Assembly (NCBI RefSeq): GCF_022458985.1
Contig: NC_061776.1
Span: 10,310,591 to 10,374,590, forward strand
Direction of reading: 5' to 3'
DNA: 64,000 bases
Source: Mugil cephalus
Lineage: Eukaryota > Chordata > Actinopteri > Mugiliformes > Mugilidae
Below are positions 1-11,317 of this stretch, in pieces; positions within the stretch are counted from its first letter, which is position 1; the number at the start of each line of letters is the position of its first letter. Under the pieces are notes generated by a model. It did no database searches. It was not told the DNA's origin and worked only from the letters and a program-made list of their open reading frames with translations. A program made the position numbers and the translations under genes.

Positions 1-1093
1 TAATTTGTTATGTGATGTATATAGGAATTAAGTGGTATCATATATGTAATAGTAGGAAAGTCAAAATAATAGCATTTAATTTAAGAGTCCTGGTTCGTAT
101 GAGACTTGGACATAATCCAGCTGTCATTAATGTTACCGCTACATTCTGCTTCTTCCTAACGAGACGTCAAAATGTCTGCGGCAATGTTTGTTTTAGATAG
201 AAACGCTTCCTCATTCTGTGTAGCTGGAAATGTCTGCTGTGCCAGTGATGATGTGGATGTTTATGGTGCCAGTTTGAGGATGTATCAGGTAGATCAGAGC
301 GTTAAGTGTTGAGTAATCGTGATTCAGCTCAGGGACTATTTTGTGACTCTAGTTTTGTCTTATTTCTGTGACAAAACTCAAGTTTAGTAAAAACCTGTGA
401 ATCCCGGCGCGTCACATGATCCTCGATTATCGACCGCGTGCAACAATACGAACGCTGGAAATTCTCTTTTCATGTTTTTTTTTATTCAACAGGTCTTTGA
501 GCAGGAACTCGCGCTGAAAACATTTACCCCCCACGTGATCTCTCGATCTGACGTGACTCACTCATTCCACACAAATAAACTCTGACGAGAACAAACTGAA
601 ACATCAACAAACGCAGGTATCAAATCTGTAAATCTGATCATCTACGCGGCTGCTGGACACGCCTCCAGCCATTTTCAAACACCAGTGAAACCGAAGAGAT
701 CTCGCACAAAGTCGAGAAGACAGCATTCGAAATATGAAACCTGTAGAAAGTGCAGCAGAATTAGCCCTTTACAATCTGCCTCTTTGACAAAACATCAACT
801 TTTTCTCGTACAAGAATGAAACTAATCTTTTGGGATGAGCCGATTCCACCGTGAGCTAGTTTATATCTCCCAAACACAACAGTTTAAGTGTCGTTTACCT
901 CTTTCACTCCGTCAATTTAATCTCCTGCTTCAACCTCGTGTATGTGGAAGACATAGTCTAGCTGAACAAACACAATCCGCCAACAACATAGTGCAGACAT
1001 AAATATTAAAAAAAGAGGCACCATCATGTGACTTGTCGCTTGACTTAAGTGCTCTCACACAAGCTGATAAAGAGTCCGAAAGAGTCCGGCTTG
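1..1093. other. Flank and probable 3' UTR of NDC1
   Basis: No coding exon is supported here. The part next to 1094 must hold the NDC1 3' untranslated region, because the NDC1 stop codon lies at 1096-1094 on the minus strand. A minus-strand AATAAA exists at 486-481, within a T-rich run, and could be the poly(A) signal; this is a guess. Positions 400-720 contain several CpGs and could include the start of a neighbouring transcription unit, but I see no recognisable protein. Confidence 0.4.
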
Positions 1094-4000
1094 TTATTCC
1101 TTGTACTCCAGAAACTGCTGCAGTCTTTTCCGGTGCTCTGCAGACATCTGGACAGCACTGAGGATCACACGGAAACAACACGAGTCAGTAATGTGGGGTT
1201 TTAAGAATCAGAAAATAAAATGACATTGTGACATTTAACGGGGCAGCCTCACTTTAAGTGATCTCCAAACGTGGTCGTTATCCTGTAGATGGCCGTCTTG
1301 AGCGTGGCCCTGAGAGCGAAGCGCAGTGTTTTGTAGGTGGAGTCTCCCATGCTGCTGGTGGACCTGGCGGGTTTGCTGGAGGCGTGCGGCAGCTTGAAGT
1401 GTCGATCCACGGCCTGGAACACGAGGAGGACGCTTGAGTGTGACTTAAAGCAGACGTTTATGTTTCATCTACATCGATGCTGCAGCGTCAGGAGATTCTG
1501 CTGAAAGGAAGTGTTGACTTTTTGTTTCAATGGTTCATTCATTAATTTGCTGTGACTGCTGTGCCCTGGGTACCCCTAGGGCGCTATGTGCTATGACCAA
1601 CAATAACTATTTTTTGTGATGATGAGTAAATATTTGAGAATAATCTCACACTAGTGGTAAAACAGGTTTGCATGGCCCTGTGTGAGCGCTGCCTGCTGAT
1701 CTGGAAATCTGGGGACATTTACAGCTTGGACATTAAAAAAAAAAATAAATAAATAAAAAAAGAATTAAATGTTATCGAGATGAAGAAATGGGGACAATTA
1801 TGTTTCATTTATTGTGACATATTTAAACTGCTACGTCTGTAATGTCAAGAGCAGCGTGACCGGCTACCGTAATATCTGTAGTTTGCGGGCAACATTTTTT
1901 TTCTCATCCATAAAAAGCTAAATGTGGGGACACTTTCGTGGACAGGTTGTCGAAAACAGGGGTTGTTGAAATAGGGGACGTCACAGCACCTTTTTGTGCA
2001 ACAAGTCTTCTCGTTCGGCCGCTTCATTTTTCAGACCTTTCCATCTTCACCACGACTCACAGTTGCACCATATGTGTTTAGAAGCGCTACATTGAAAATG
2101 GTCCGTTCTGAGACTGTCTGAACGCTGTGCAATCAAATACACCGACATGCCGCTATATTAAAAAGTCATATAACAGGAAAAATACCAGTATTCGCTATGA
2201 ACTGGTATACCGCCCAGCCCTTGGTACACCGAGGCCATTGCAGGGCTTACAGAGAGAGACAGACAAACCTGTAGCCGATTTAGAATCACCAACGAATCTA
2301 ACGTCTTTGAGCGGTGGGAGGAAGAACCCACACAACCCACCAACTGTCCACAAGCTGATGTATGAAAAATCAAATAGTTTCACTTCTTACATCAGTGTGT
2401 GGACATTTTATAGCACTCACAACAAGGTTAAGAACTTACAGTTTCACTTACTTATTACACTAGATTGACTGAAGTCATTGTTGTACCCAGTACACTAGAT
2501 ACAATACAATACACTAGACACACTAAACCCTGATAACATATGCGTCCTTCAAATCAGATCATTCACAACCAAAAAAAAAAGGTAAATGTATTTGAGGTGT
2601 TACTGTCCAGATCCCGAGTTGTGAAGCGTTGACTAACAAACAGTGTTGGTGGTGGAAGGTTACACACTATTGTAGTTTAATCACACAGCATCTAGAGAAA
2701 AATGTGGATGTTCCAGACTTCCTGTGTTGTAACAATGAGCACACAAGCTCCATTTAAAGGCAGAGACCTACCTCTTGTAAAACAAGCATGGAGCTGAGAA
2801 TGCTGGGTAATGCAGTCTGCACGACCCCGAACTGGTCTTCCGAGAACGAGGCCTGAACGAGGTACGACAACCCTGAGTTGGGAGAGATTGAGGAAAAATA
2901 ATGAGCGTGTTGCATCACGGGGTTTCATCCGAATCTGATGAAGGCAGTCACTTTTTTCCCCCCCCATCCCTCTTACCTTCCAACGCCCAGATGTGAGCCT
3001 GGCTGTCAGCGAATAGAGCCTGACTGGAGGCTTCTGGAAGCTGAAGGACACAAGGTTAGTTAGAAATAGTTCTTTCATTATTTATTTTTTTTAAAAGCAG
3101 ACTCAGGACGACAAATTAGGAGGCTGTTAGTTGGATGTGAATCGATGAGACTAAACTACGACATGCAGATGGGACCTCAGAAAGCAAAGCAGACTAACCA
3201 AACTAGCTTCTATGGAAAAGGAAGCAGCACAAACAAAAGGTTTCTGAACATTTGATTGACACAATTAATATATATATATTTTAGCAAGACTCATTCCAAT
3301 AACTAGATGAATGGAAAGGATTAGTAACACCCGCACCACTAGACCACCACCAGACCCAGGAGTTAGACTAGTGCCATCTGCATGCGATGATGTTGTCAAA
3401 CAAGAGCATGCAGGAGCCCCTTAGTGTGGAGAAGCTAAAAGGAGACAGCATACGCATGCCACACATCCTTACCTTGTTAAACAAATACATTATCAGCACC
3501 CGCTTAGCCAAGAAATTTTTAACCTGGATGGGACAATTAAGTGTAGAAGTGTTTTAAAGACAAAAATAATGACTTTTCACACTTAAAGTCTGGGCTACGA
3601 CACTGACTGGAGGCGGGTATCGCTCCCAACACAACAGAGGAAAATATTTTTCTTTGGTCCGTCTGTCACCACGCTCTCTGGATAAGACACGTTCCCGTCT
3701 GTTGCCAGCAAAAATGTGATGTAACAGAACAAACAGAGAAACGTTGGAGGAACTCATTCTCGCATCAGGCTGCCACTTCTGGAAAGTTATAAAAGTCAAA
3801 TGAACTTTTGACTTTACACTCACGGCGTTAACCCGGGGTGAGTGTTAACTGTGAAAAGCTTGATACGAGAAGCGCACTGGAGGACACGCCAACAAAAATC
3901 CATTGTTAATCTGCCTCGTGACGAGGTTTTAGTACCTGTTCTTTTCTGTTCTGGAGGAACTGAGCCAGGAAACTTGGTTTGGAGGGTTCCTGCTTGGGGC

Positions 4001-7000
4001 TGGGAACCGAGGCTGGGGACGGCGGGGGGCTTCCATTGGTCTGCGTGTCTGTAGCGAAACAGAAGATGATTGGGTAAGCGTAAAAAAAACTACATATAGA
4101 CGTATACAGAAAACATCACACAAGGTGGAATTTAATATTTAATGGCTAAGAAAAGCAATGGCACCATCTGTAGGGGAACGTGTTTATTAGATAGGGATGT
4201 AATAATGGTGTTAAAAATCAATGCACATGTGTGACGATTCCAATGAACCGAGATGAAAAATGAATTGCGATGCCATTTTTAAGCAGCAGGGGGCGAGTTC
4301 TGAGTTCACTTGATCGACTTCAGAAAGCTGAGATATGCGATATTCCTTAAAAAAAAAACAAAAAAAACGTAAATTTAAATCCCAAACTAGGAACAAGCCT
4401 CAGTTTGAGATTTTGTTTATTTGTATTAATCATTTAGTTTAGTTGATGTGTGATTTGTTTTTTATTTTTTTTCCAGTTTATTTTTTGTTGTTAAGATAAA
4501 ATATAAGAGGACATGTGTTGTGTTGCACAGTTAACGCTACCTCAGAAATAAAAAGGGATTCTCTTTAATTGCAGTTTTTATACATCAATTAAATCTTTTT
4601 TAAACATGCATCTATTGAATCTTTTCAGTCATAATTTATCTGCAAGCTCATTCTATTAAAAAATAAATAAATAAAACGTGAGAAAACCCTATAATTGACC
4701 CAGTGTGGGAAATCGAATCGCGAGTTAAATGTATCTTTACATCCCTAATATTAGATCATATCACATCTGTTTGATCTGATTGACCTGACGGTTTCCATTA
4801 CTCTCCTCTCACCTGTGGAGGTGGACCAGAGTTTCGGTGCCCTCCTCATGATGTGCGGGCTCTGCACTGCGCCGTGCCACGGCGAGCACTGGTCCACTGG
4901 AGCGGTGAGACGCCGCAGGGCAGGAGAAGCAAAAGGACTGTCCAGGTCAGGAGTGAAGGGCGCTGTCAGAGGGCTCTGGGGGGCTCCAGCAACCGAGCGG
5001 GCAAAGACGGAAGCTGGTGTTCTCATCAGAAAAGTGGGCTTTGGACTCATAAAATCCTCTGTACCTGAGGTTACTTTAAATGAAAATATATATATAAATA
5101 CATAGATAGAAAGTAACCCAGATGTTTTGGCTTAAATAAACTATTTTTAAGCAGCAACATACCTGATGTCTCGGACGAAGTTTTCCTTTCACTCCCACTT
5201 GAGAGTGATTTAGCCCTGCCGTTGGTCGCTACAGTATCGTGATAGGCTACAAGTCTCTGGGTCAAATCAGCCAGCAGAGAAAGACACTCTTTACTGATGG
5301 CGTTCCAGTTATGAGGATGTCCTCCTGCACATTACACAAACAAAAAGGCAAATTAATGCTTTTGTTGTAAGTTACACAAAGGCCATGTAACTATTTGTGT
5401 CAATATAAGGCAAGATTTCTGTCTGACAGACCTGGCTGACTCAGACTGAAGACTTCACAGCGCCGCAATGGAGAATGCTGAGACAACATAGCCAAGTCCT
5501 GCAGAGCTAGAAACTAACATTTGGAGAAAGACAAGTCATAGTTAGTATCGAGTGTGTGGAGAAAAAAAAAAAAATCAAAGAATGCAGTTTTACTTACCTT
5601 TAATATCATTGGCTGCTTGTCAGTTAGGACTTTAGGAAGACACTGGTGGGATTCTTCAGTAAAAGACGACTGCACAGGAAAACTGTACACCTGCAGAGGA
5701 ATGGGCCAATTTCATTTGTTAGGTGTCCTCTTGAAAAGTATTATTTTAAACGCTTGCTTAAGATGAAACCAAAGGATTCTCCATAAATCTGAAGATAAAG
5801 CTTCAGCTGCTGCCCCCTAGTGTCTACAAACACACGTCATCTCAACTAGGCATTATAAAGTTAGATTATTGAAGTCAAGTAAAAACAAAAAAATCTAAAT
5901 GGAGCCCTAAACTTTGCTGATGCACATACCTCCGTGACAAAGATCCTGAAGAGCAGCAGCGTCATGTACCATGTGAAGAGAAGGAAGGTGGCACTGATCC
6001 AGAGGTGGTAGAGCAGGGAGAGGTCCAGGAGTCCGGCTATGCTGTCGAGAGGCTGAGCAGAGCTGGAGGGGAAGATTACACACAAACACATTTTACATCT
6101 GCCCGTCCACTTTCGATAAATTGTGCATCATCTACAGATCATACTAACCTCTTCAAATGAAGATTCAGTGTTCTACAGATCCATGTTTTTGGTATGTATC
6201 CTGCAGACGTTAAAATAATAGATTTTATTTAAATTCTTGCAATATCATTGCTACATGATTTAATACCTTGAGAAGCTTTGAGAAAGCTTTGAGAGGTCAC
6301 TTACCCAAAAAGAAATACACGACTATGTAGTTGCGGACAGAGTAAAGTGCCTGAGTGACGCTACACTTCACCACCAAAGGAAGGGAACCCTTGAAGCGAA
6401 GGTATTTGTATTGCTGGAGGAATAAGTGAACATCAGCAACAACTAGGTCAAACGGCGGAAGAGGGTATTTCTGTTTTCTGAAGTTTATTTAACATGGATT
6501 CTGCCTACGATAAGTGCAGATAATATGTTGTTAATGCAGCTTCATGAGACAAAGGAGTAGTAAACTCATACCTGAACAGTGTGGAAGGAGACGTAGTTCA
6601 TGTTGTGGGTAACACCCAGCAGACTGTGGGAGAATCCAACAAAGCCTCCCGCCAGCAGAAGGATGAGATGATACTCATTCAGACACATCTGGGGATAACT
6701 GGGTTGAAGACACATTGAAGTGATTAGACCACGGGTGATGGAGCATCTGAAGCTAAACGCGACGAGTTTTGCACCACGGCCGCTCACCCATCACTCTGTG
6801 CGCACGGGTAGCCGAGTGTTTCGTATCTAACACCAATAGTGATGGCACAACACCAGGCCACGATTATTCCCATGATGCAGTGCACCAGGGAGCTGACAAA
6901 CTGCCGAGGGTGGAGCAGCTGACCCAACAGGGCAATTTTCGAACATGCGATAGTCGGAATGACTAAAGAGACACAGAAGAACAACAAAGTTACAAAACAC

Positions 7001-9277
7001 GAGCAAACAATTTAAAAGAAACACTGTATCACATGACTGCAAGCATATATTATTCAGACTCAACTCTGATAATGAGCGGAAAATGGAACTATTTTCTGTA
7101 TCACGTTTCCTATGGTTAAGACGGAACTAAAGCTGTAATGAAGTGTTTAGCTGAATGTCAAGTTAAATGCTGACAAGAGGTACTATATAATTTGTCGTAT
7201 GTTGAGTAGGTCTGGGTATCACTGCTGCTTTATTGAAACGTTAGAGGTATTTCAGTTTAGAAACACTTTTACTTAAAACTAATTCCATCATCATTCCAAT
7301 ATGTGGCATTTCGACAATATTTCAGTATTTCTTAGCATATCCTGCATATGTCTTTGCTTTTGAGCAGCTGTTCTGTGTCGTGATATTTTTAAAATCCAAT
7401 CAGCTTTTATGTCTGACCATGCGATCAGGGTTGAAGCTTCTGTCATGTTTTGGATTTCCCTCACATGCAGACTAATCTTGGACAAATCTCGATTCCAAAC
7501 TGGCTGTAGGTGTGAGTGTGAATGGTCGTCTGTCTCTCTGTGTTAACCCTGTCACAGCCTGTTAACCTGTCCAGGGTGTATCCCGCCGTTTGCCCAAAGA
7601 CCCGTTTTACCTTCCAGACAACAAGCGGTTACACAAAATGAATGAATTAATGAATGAATCAAGAATTGAATCCGAGAAACCTTCCTATAAAATTAAGCCC
7701 TAATATCAAAATAAGTAACTACAATTCAGGTACAACCATGAATAATGTCAATCAGTTGACAAGAAAACACAAAAACTGTAAATAAAAACTTAAACATCCC
7801 CAAGGAAATGTCTACTTTTCTTTGCTTTTCCAGTGCAGATATAAATGAGGAGAGACAGGAAGAATATGCCCTACTGTGGCTGTGCCCTCAGTTTAATGGG
7901 AAACTATTAAGGTGTGCAGCCTCACCTGTGTAATACTCCAAGTTCAGGAAACCAACCATGATGATCACTCCGCACAGCAGGATGAAGGAGAAGATGGCAC
8001 TCGCGCTGATCAGCAGAGAGACGCATTCTGGAGGTAAAAAGAAATCTACAGTGACTTTCATACACCAACTTCACGTGGGTGCTCGATTCACAAAATCGCA
8101 ATTGTTACTGACCCAATACTGTCTGGATGGGGTGGAGAAGACTGAACTTGCTGAGGATCACAAAAACTGCTGTGGTGGGTGGCAACAACAGAACAGCCCA
8201 CGCGATACTGGCAGCAGCTCTCCAACAAATGACCTGAATACAGCAATTATTATTAAATACATAACAAATAAACAGTCAATTCACTTTTAAAGAACTGTGG
8301 CTTGTAAAGATGGAGAATCTACATGAGGCTATTCTTTCGTTTTACTTCATAAAACATAGTATACTGCATTATCACAAGACATGTAATCTGAATAATTTAA
8401 GGGAAATTTCACATATGCTATTACTTAAACAAACCTTAACTGGCCATTTTAGTCTTTAGCTATGATGCTGTATATAACATTAGATGGATCTTTCTGCTTG
8501 TTGCCCTACAAGGAAATAAACTTACTATACAATTACAGATTGCAATTGCTAATAGTATTAATAAAGTAAGGACTCATCTGTTCCCCTTTCTGAGTTTTGC
8601 TCCTTAATTAAAGCCGTTATCTGGATGTAGGGTCACGGGATAAAGGGTCTCATGCTCCCATGTACAGATTGTAAAACCCTTTGAGATCTAAACCTAAACA
8701 ACAACACACCAACACATTTAGATTTTTTTTTTTTTTTTTAAATGCAGTATATATAAAAACTGATATGCATAAATTTCCTATGTGGACACTATCTTCAAAA
8801 ACAAAAAAACAAAAAATAGACTTTATTAATTTGGTTATTTGCCGGCTATAGCAAGTTAATCGACTCGCCATTTTTATTAAAAACACAAATTATATCATTT
8901 CAAAATAACTTGAGACATTTCTATTAAGCGTCCTGTGTGTATAACTTTACTTTGTCATGCCAACCTCTTTACGTTTAACTCAAATTAGTTTTGTTTGAAC
9001 CGTTACCCATTACATCTTGTGTTTCGCGTCTTTACCTCACTTGTAGTTAATGTCCTCATTCTGAACAGCATTTAAAAAGTAATTTGAATATACATATATA
9101 TAGATATACATATATATACTTGAAACTGGAATTACGAGGCACTTAAGCTGAAAATAAACAGACTTGGGGTTAGCATGCTAGCACTAGCGTCGCCTTTATA
9201 TTTTCTAAAGGAGAGATAAAGAAAAAAATAACACTCACCTTACGGATAAACAAACAACTTTGCTCCGTAGAAAACAT
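1094..9277 (-). CDS. ndc1: NDC1 transmembrane nucleoporin, 18 coding exons
   Basis: NDC1 is a multi-pass membrane nucleoporin that anchors nuclear pore complexes in the pore membrane and helps insert new pores. Coding exons, in transcript order: 9277-9239, 8233-8113, 8027-7926, 6962-6788, 6698-6572, 6413-6305, 6200-6149, 6062-5930, 5690-5598, 5513-5432, 5324-5163, 5064-4813, 4048-3936, 3523-3473, 3040-2977, 2872-2772, 1413-1253, 1157-1094. All junctions are GT-AG, phases agree, and the sum is 2001 bp (666 aa; human about 674). Recognised segments are hydrophobic helices in exons 2-5, [20 protein letters not shown], a second helix block with [12 protein letters not shown], the cytosolic [15 protein letters not shown], a Ser/Pro-rich linker in exon 12, [12 protein letters not shown], and the C-terminal [15 protein letters not shown] then QQFLEYKE. 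The start MFSTEQ is chosen because exon 1 ends in a clean donor in phase with exon 2. Exon 10 uses the acceptor at 5514, which gives FLALQDL as in the human protein. Confidence 0.96.
2197..2350 (+). repeat. Decayed copy of a teleost interspersed repeat (class uncertain)
   Basis: This stretch (cagggctta then gacagacaaacc, followed by a TCACCAACGAATCTAAC-like string and GGTGGGAGGAAGAACCC) is a degraded match to the better-preserved copy at 38.9 kb, which has GTTGCCAGTCTATCGCAGGG and CTCCAATTAACCTAAC. I know this string as a very common fish repeat but cannot assign its class with certainty. It lies in NDC1 intron 16, between the exons at 2872-2772 and 1413-1253. Confidence 0.55.
4281..4298 (+). 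promoter_or_regulatory. CTCF-like motif in NDC1 intron
   Basis: The string AAGCAGCAGGGGGCGAGT resembles the CTCF core (CCANNAGGGGGCGC). It lies in the NDC1 intron between exons 12 and 13 and points along the plus strand, facing a second motif at 5.8 kb. This is a motif match only. Confidence 0.3.
5807..5825 (-). promoter_or_regulatory. CTCF-like motif in NDC1 intron
   Basis: On the minus strand this reads AGACACTAGGGGGCAGCAG, a close match to the CTCF core motif. It sits in the NDC1 intron between exons 8 and 9. It and the motif at 4281 point towards each other, the arrangement seen at loop anchors, but two sites 1.5 kb apart may mean nothing. Motif match only. Confidence 0.35.
7495..7660 (-). 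repeat. Teleost interspersed repeat, 3'-end fragment (class uncertain)
   Basis: The plus strand reads GGTGTGAGTGTGAATGGTCG, then CTGTGTTAACCCTGTCACAG, CCTGTCCAGGGTGTATCCCG, and ends in an AATGAATGAAT tail. This is the reverse orientation of the repeat copies at 2.2 and 38.9 kb, with the typical terminal (AATG)n simple repeat. It lies in NDC1 intron 3. Confidence 0.65.
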
Positions 9278-9769
9278 GTTGTTTGAATGATGGAAAGCTA
9301 ATAACGTAGAGCCGTCTAACTATTTATTTCCCACTCTCAGTTTCCCATATCGCGCCACATGCATTCAAAGGACCTTGAAGGACCCCGTTTGAAGGCTGCC
9401 CATGTTCCTGCCTGCTGCCAGCATTTCACACTCGCATGGATTGACAATGCATTTTCTTATGAATAAAACACTTACTTGAAAATTTGAACTTCTGAACGCC
9501 TATAAAAAATATTTACTTTTAAAATTTCATCTAAAAATATAGGTTACGTTTGAATTATAGCTGTGACAACAACTTCACCAGATTAAATTACACAAGGCAC
9601 AAAGACGAGCCATAAATCAGCTTTACAACGTTGAAGTTGCATCTCATTTTACTCTTTGGTCTGTTATTTACAGATATATTACACATTAGTCCAACAGTTT
9701 TTTTGCTGTGCTTTCCTATATGGTCTTTCTCAGTGCAGAGTTTTTGTGGCCCGCAGCCTGTTGGTCCCG
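9278..9769. other. NDC1 5' flank and 3' flank of the coiled-coil gene
   Basis: NDC1 transcription must start just above 9277. The flank has a CpG-containing block (TTTCCCATATCGCGCCAC near 9340-9358) that resembles an E2F-type promoter element. The rest is AT-rich and should contain the 3' UTR of the coiled-coil gene that ends at 9770. No clear minus-strand AATAAA placed suitably for that gene was found apart from one at 9327-9322, close to the NDC1 start. Confidence 0.4.
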
Positions 9770-10525
9770 TCAATTCTGAATTCCTTTAGTTTCCCCTTGC
9801 ATGAACGCTTTCTTGTCATGATGATAGCCATTTCCAAAGTTTGGAAAACTGTGTTTATCCAAAACAGTCTTTTTGTCGTTGTCCTGAGAAAAAGGCTTGG
9901 TCTCAAACGCATTGACTGGAAGCTTTTGAGATGAACTGATGGACATCTCCGTTTGAACTGTTTTATGGCTGAACGGCTTCTGTCCAGGCCTCTGGGTGAT
10001 TGCAGGGAGGGCGAGCTGCTCCCTCTGGGCCTTCTTGTCCTCCCACAGCTTCAGCAGTCGCCGCTGATTGTTTGTCATATCCTTCAGATTTTGCTGCAGT
10101 GACAGCACTTGATCCTCCAAAAGTGTTTTAGAGGTGACCGCATTTGCCAATTCTGCTGTCAAGTCATCAATGGTGAGGCTCAGCTTCCCGGTCTTCTCCA
10201 CCAGGGAACAGCACTCCCGCTCCTTGTCATGCAAGTCATTGATTATATCCTTGGTGGTCTTTCCATTGAACTGAGGGTTGGACTCAAGACCAATTTCAGT
10301 GCGAAGAGTCTTCACTTGCCTCCTCAGCTCTTTGTTGTCAACAGTGAGGGACTTCAGTTTCTGTTTCAGGGCCTCAGTTGAACGCATCCGTGACTCATAC
10401 TGTCTGAGTTTCTCTCGGAGGACGCTTTCCCTGTGCATGGCATCATCTCTTTCCTTTCTGCATTTCTCCAGGAGTTTCAATGTCTCAAATTTGGACACTT
10501 TCTCACCTTTGCCTGAGGCGGCCAT
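9770..10525 (-). CDS. Uncharacterised coiled-coil protein, 251 aa, single coding exon
   Basis: I do not recognise this gene by name. The uninterrupted 251-codon frame begins MAASGKGEKVSKFETLKLLE and is strongly helical. Residues about 10-80 and 105-170 are rich in Leu, Glu, Lys and Arg with heptad-like spacing (KFETLKLLEKCRKERDDAM; LRREVK-type stretches), so a parallel coiled coil is likely. The last 80 residues are polar, with a QRPGQKPFSHKTVQTEM segment, and look disordered. There is no signal peptide or membrane segment, so it is presumably cytoplasmic or cytoskeletal. The start is in a fair context just after a possible splice acceptor (CCGCAG before A-ATG), which suggests a non-coding first exon upstream of about 10622. 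It sits between NDC1 and YIPF1 on the same strand. The length and codon pattern of the frame argue that it is real. Confidence 0.75.
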   Translation of the reverse strand: MAASGKGEKVSKFETLKLLEKCRKERDDAMHRESVLREKLRQYESRMRSTEALKQKLKSLTVDNKELRRQVKTLRTEIGLESNPQFNGKTTKDIINDLHDKERECCSLVEKTGKLSLTIDDLTAELANAVTSKTLLEDQVLSLQQNLKDMTNNQRRLLKLWEDKKAQREQLALPAITQRPGQKPFSHKTVQTEMSISSSQKLPVNAFETKPFSQDNDKKTVLDKHSFPNFGNGYHHDKKAFMQGETKGIQN

Positions 10526-10700
10526 TCTGCGGAAAGATGCCCAAGAAAACAGTATGAGGGGAAACTAAAAAGGCATTCCCCTTTTTTTTTTTTTTTTTAG
10601 AAAAAAAACAAACAAACTTGCCTGCAGTTCAAAATGTCCTTGTGTTGATAAATCCACAAGCACGAGCGGCCGCCTGCACGCTTGAGACTGAGGCGGGTGA
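10526..10700 (-). promoter_or_regulatory. 5' UTR and promoter of the coiled-coil gene, possible GC-AG intron
   Basis: On the minus strand the sequence CTGCAG|GCAAGT (exon end at 10622) matches the consensus of the rare GC-AG donor class, and CCGCAG|A before the start codon (exon start at 10526) matches an acceptor. The implied 95-bp intron contains long homopolymer runs. Upstream, 10640-10690 is CpG-containing (GAGCGGCCGCC), consistent with a promoter. This is inferred from motifs alone. Confidence 0.35.
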
Positions 10701-10948
10701 CATTCCACTATCAGGGTTATCTGTTTGACAGGCAGCTCCTGTGTAACTCAAAGCTGAGGCTAGAATGACCATTAATTAGGGCGCCACCATCCCTTTGACA
10801 CCGTTTCAAGTGACACAATTTTTTTTCTTCTATTTTGTTAATTAATCTAAAATCTCTCTGCCCTTGTGAATCCGTGGAAATGTCAAAGCCAGTCTTTAAG
10901 AGTCTTTTGTGTGTAAGGTGCCTACTATACACTGTCTGCGATCAGATT

Positions 10949-10969
10949 CACACACACACACACACACAC
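10949..10969. repeat. (CA)n microsatellite
   Basis: A perfect run of about ten CA units in the spacer between the coiled-coil gene and the YIPF1 3' end. Confidence 0.9.
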
Positions 10970-11059
10970 GAACAGGTAACATTTTCCACTGCAGGTGGTG
11001 TGTGCATTGGCAGCGACACTGTAGATTCTATCGGTTCTCCCGACCACGTGACAGATTAG

Positions 11060-11317
11060 ATGGATGAGCTGGAAAAACAGCGGCGGTGGCCAAACGTTCA
11101 CCTCAAAATTTGGACGCGCCCCTTTCGAAATGTTTCAGTCGTGCCTATTAGTTACGATCTCTCCCTTAAATATTTAAAATATGCCACCGTTGAAATGGAC
11201 GAGCAGCTTTCATTACCGCCGGATAGAAAGGAGTCACGTTCCACGCACGTGGGGGAGCCAAGGTTTTCCTTCCGACGAAAACGACAAAGTTCACTGAAGA
11301 AAAATGAGTGCAAATAA
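11060..11317 (+). CDS. Possible small ORF, 85 aa, unrecognised
   Basis: An 85-codon frame starting MDELEKQRRWPNVHL and ending in basic residues (RRKRQSSLKKNECK). Its stop codon lies inside an AATAAA at 11311-11316, so a transcript could end here. The codons are not obviously biased and I recognise no domain. An E-box-like CCACGTG lies 15 bp before the start. It is more likely chance than gene, and may be part of the YIPF1 3' flank read on the other strand. Confidence 0.15.
   Translation: MDELEKQRRWPNVHLKIWTRPFRNVSVVPISYDLSLKYLKYATVEMDEQLSLPPDRKESRSTHVGEPRFSFRRKRQSSLKKNECK

Noticed and set aside
2127-2468. 113-codon plus-strand frame
   Set aside because: It overlaps a decayed interspersed repeat within an NDC1 intron.
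5432-5508. Alternative NDC1 exon 10 acceptor after CTAG at 5509
   Set aside because: It would break the reading frame; the upstream acceptor TTAG at 5514 gives FLALQDL and keeps phase.
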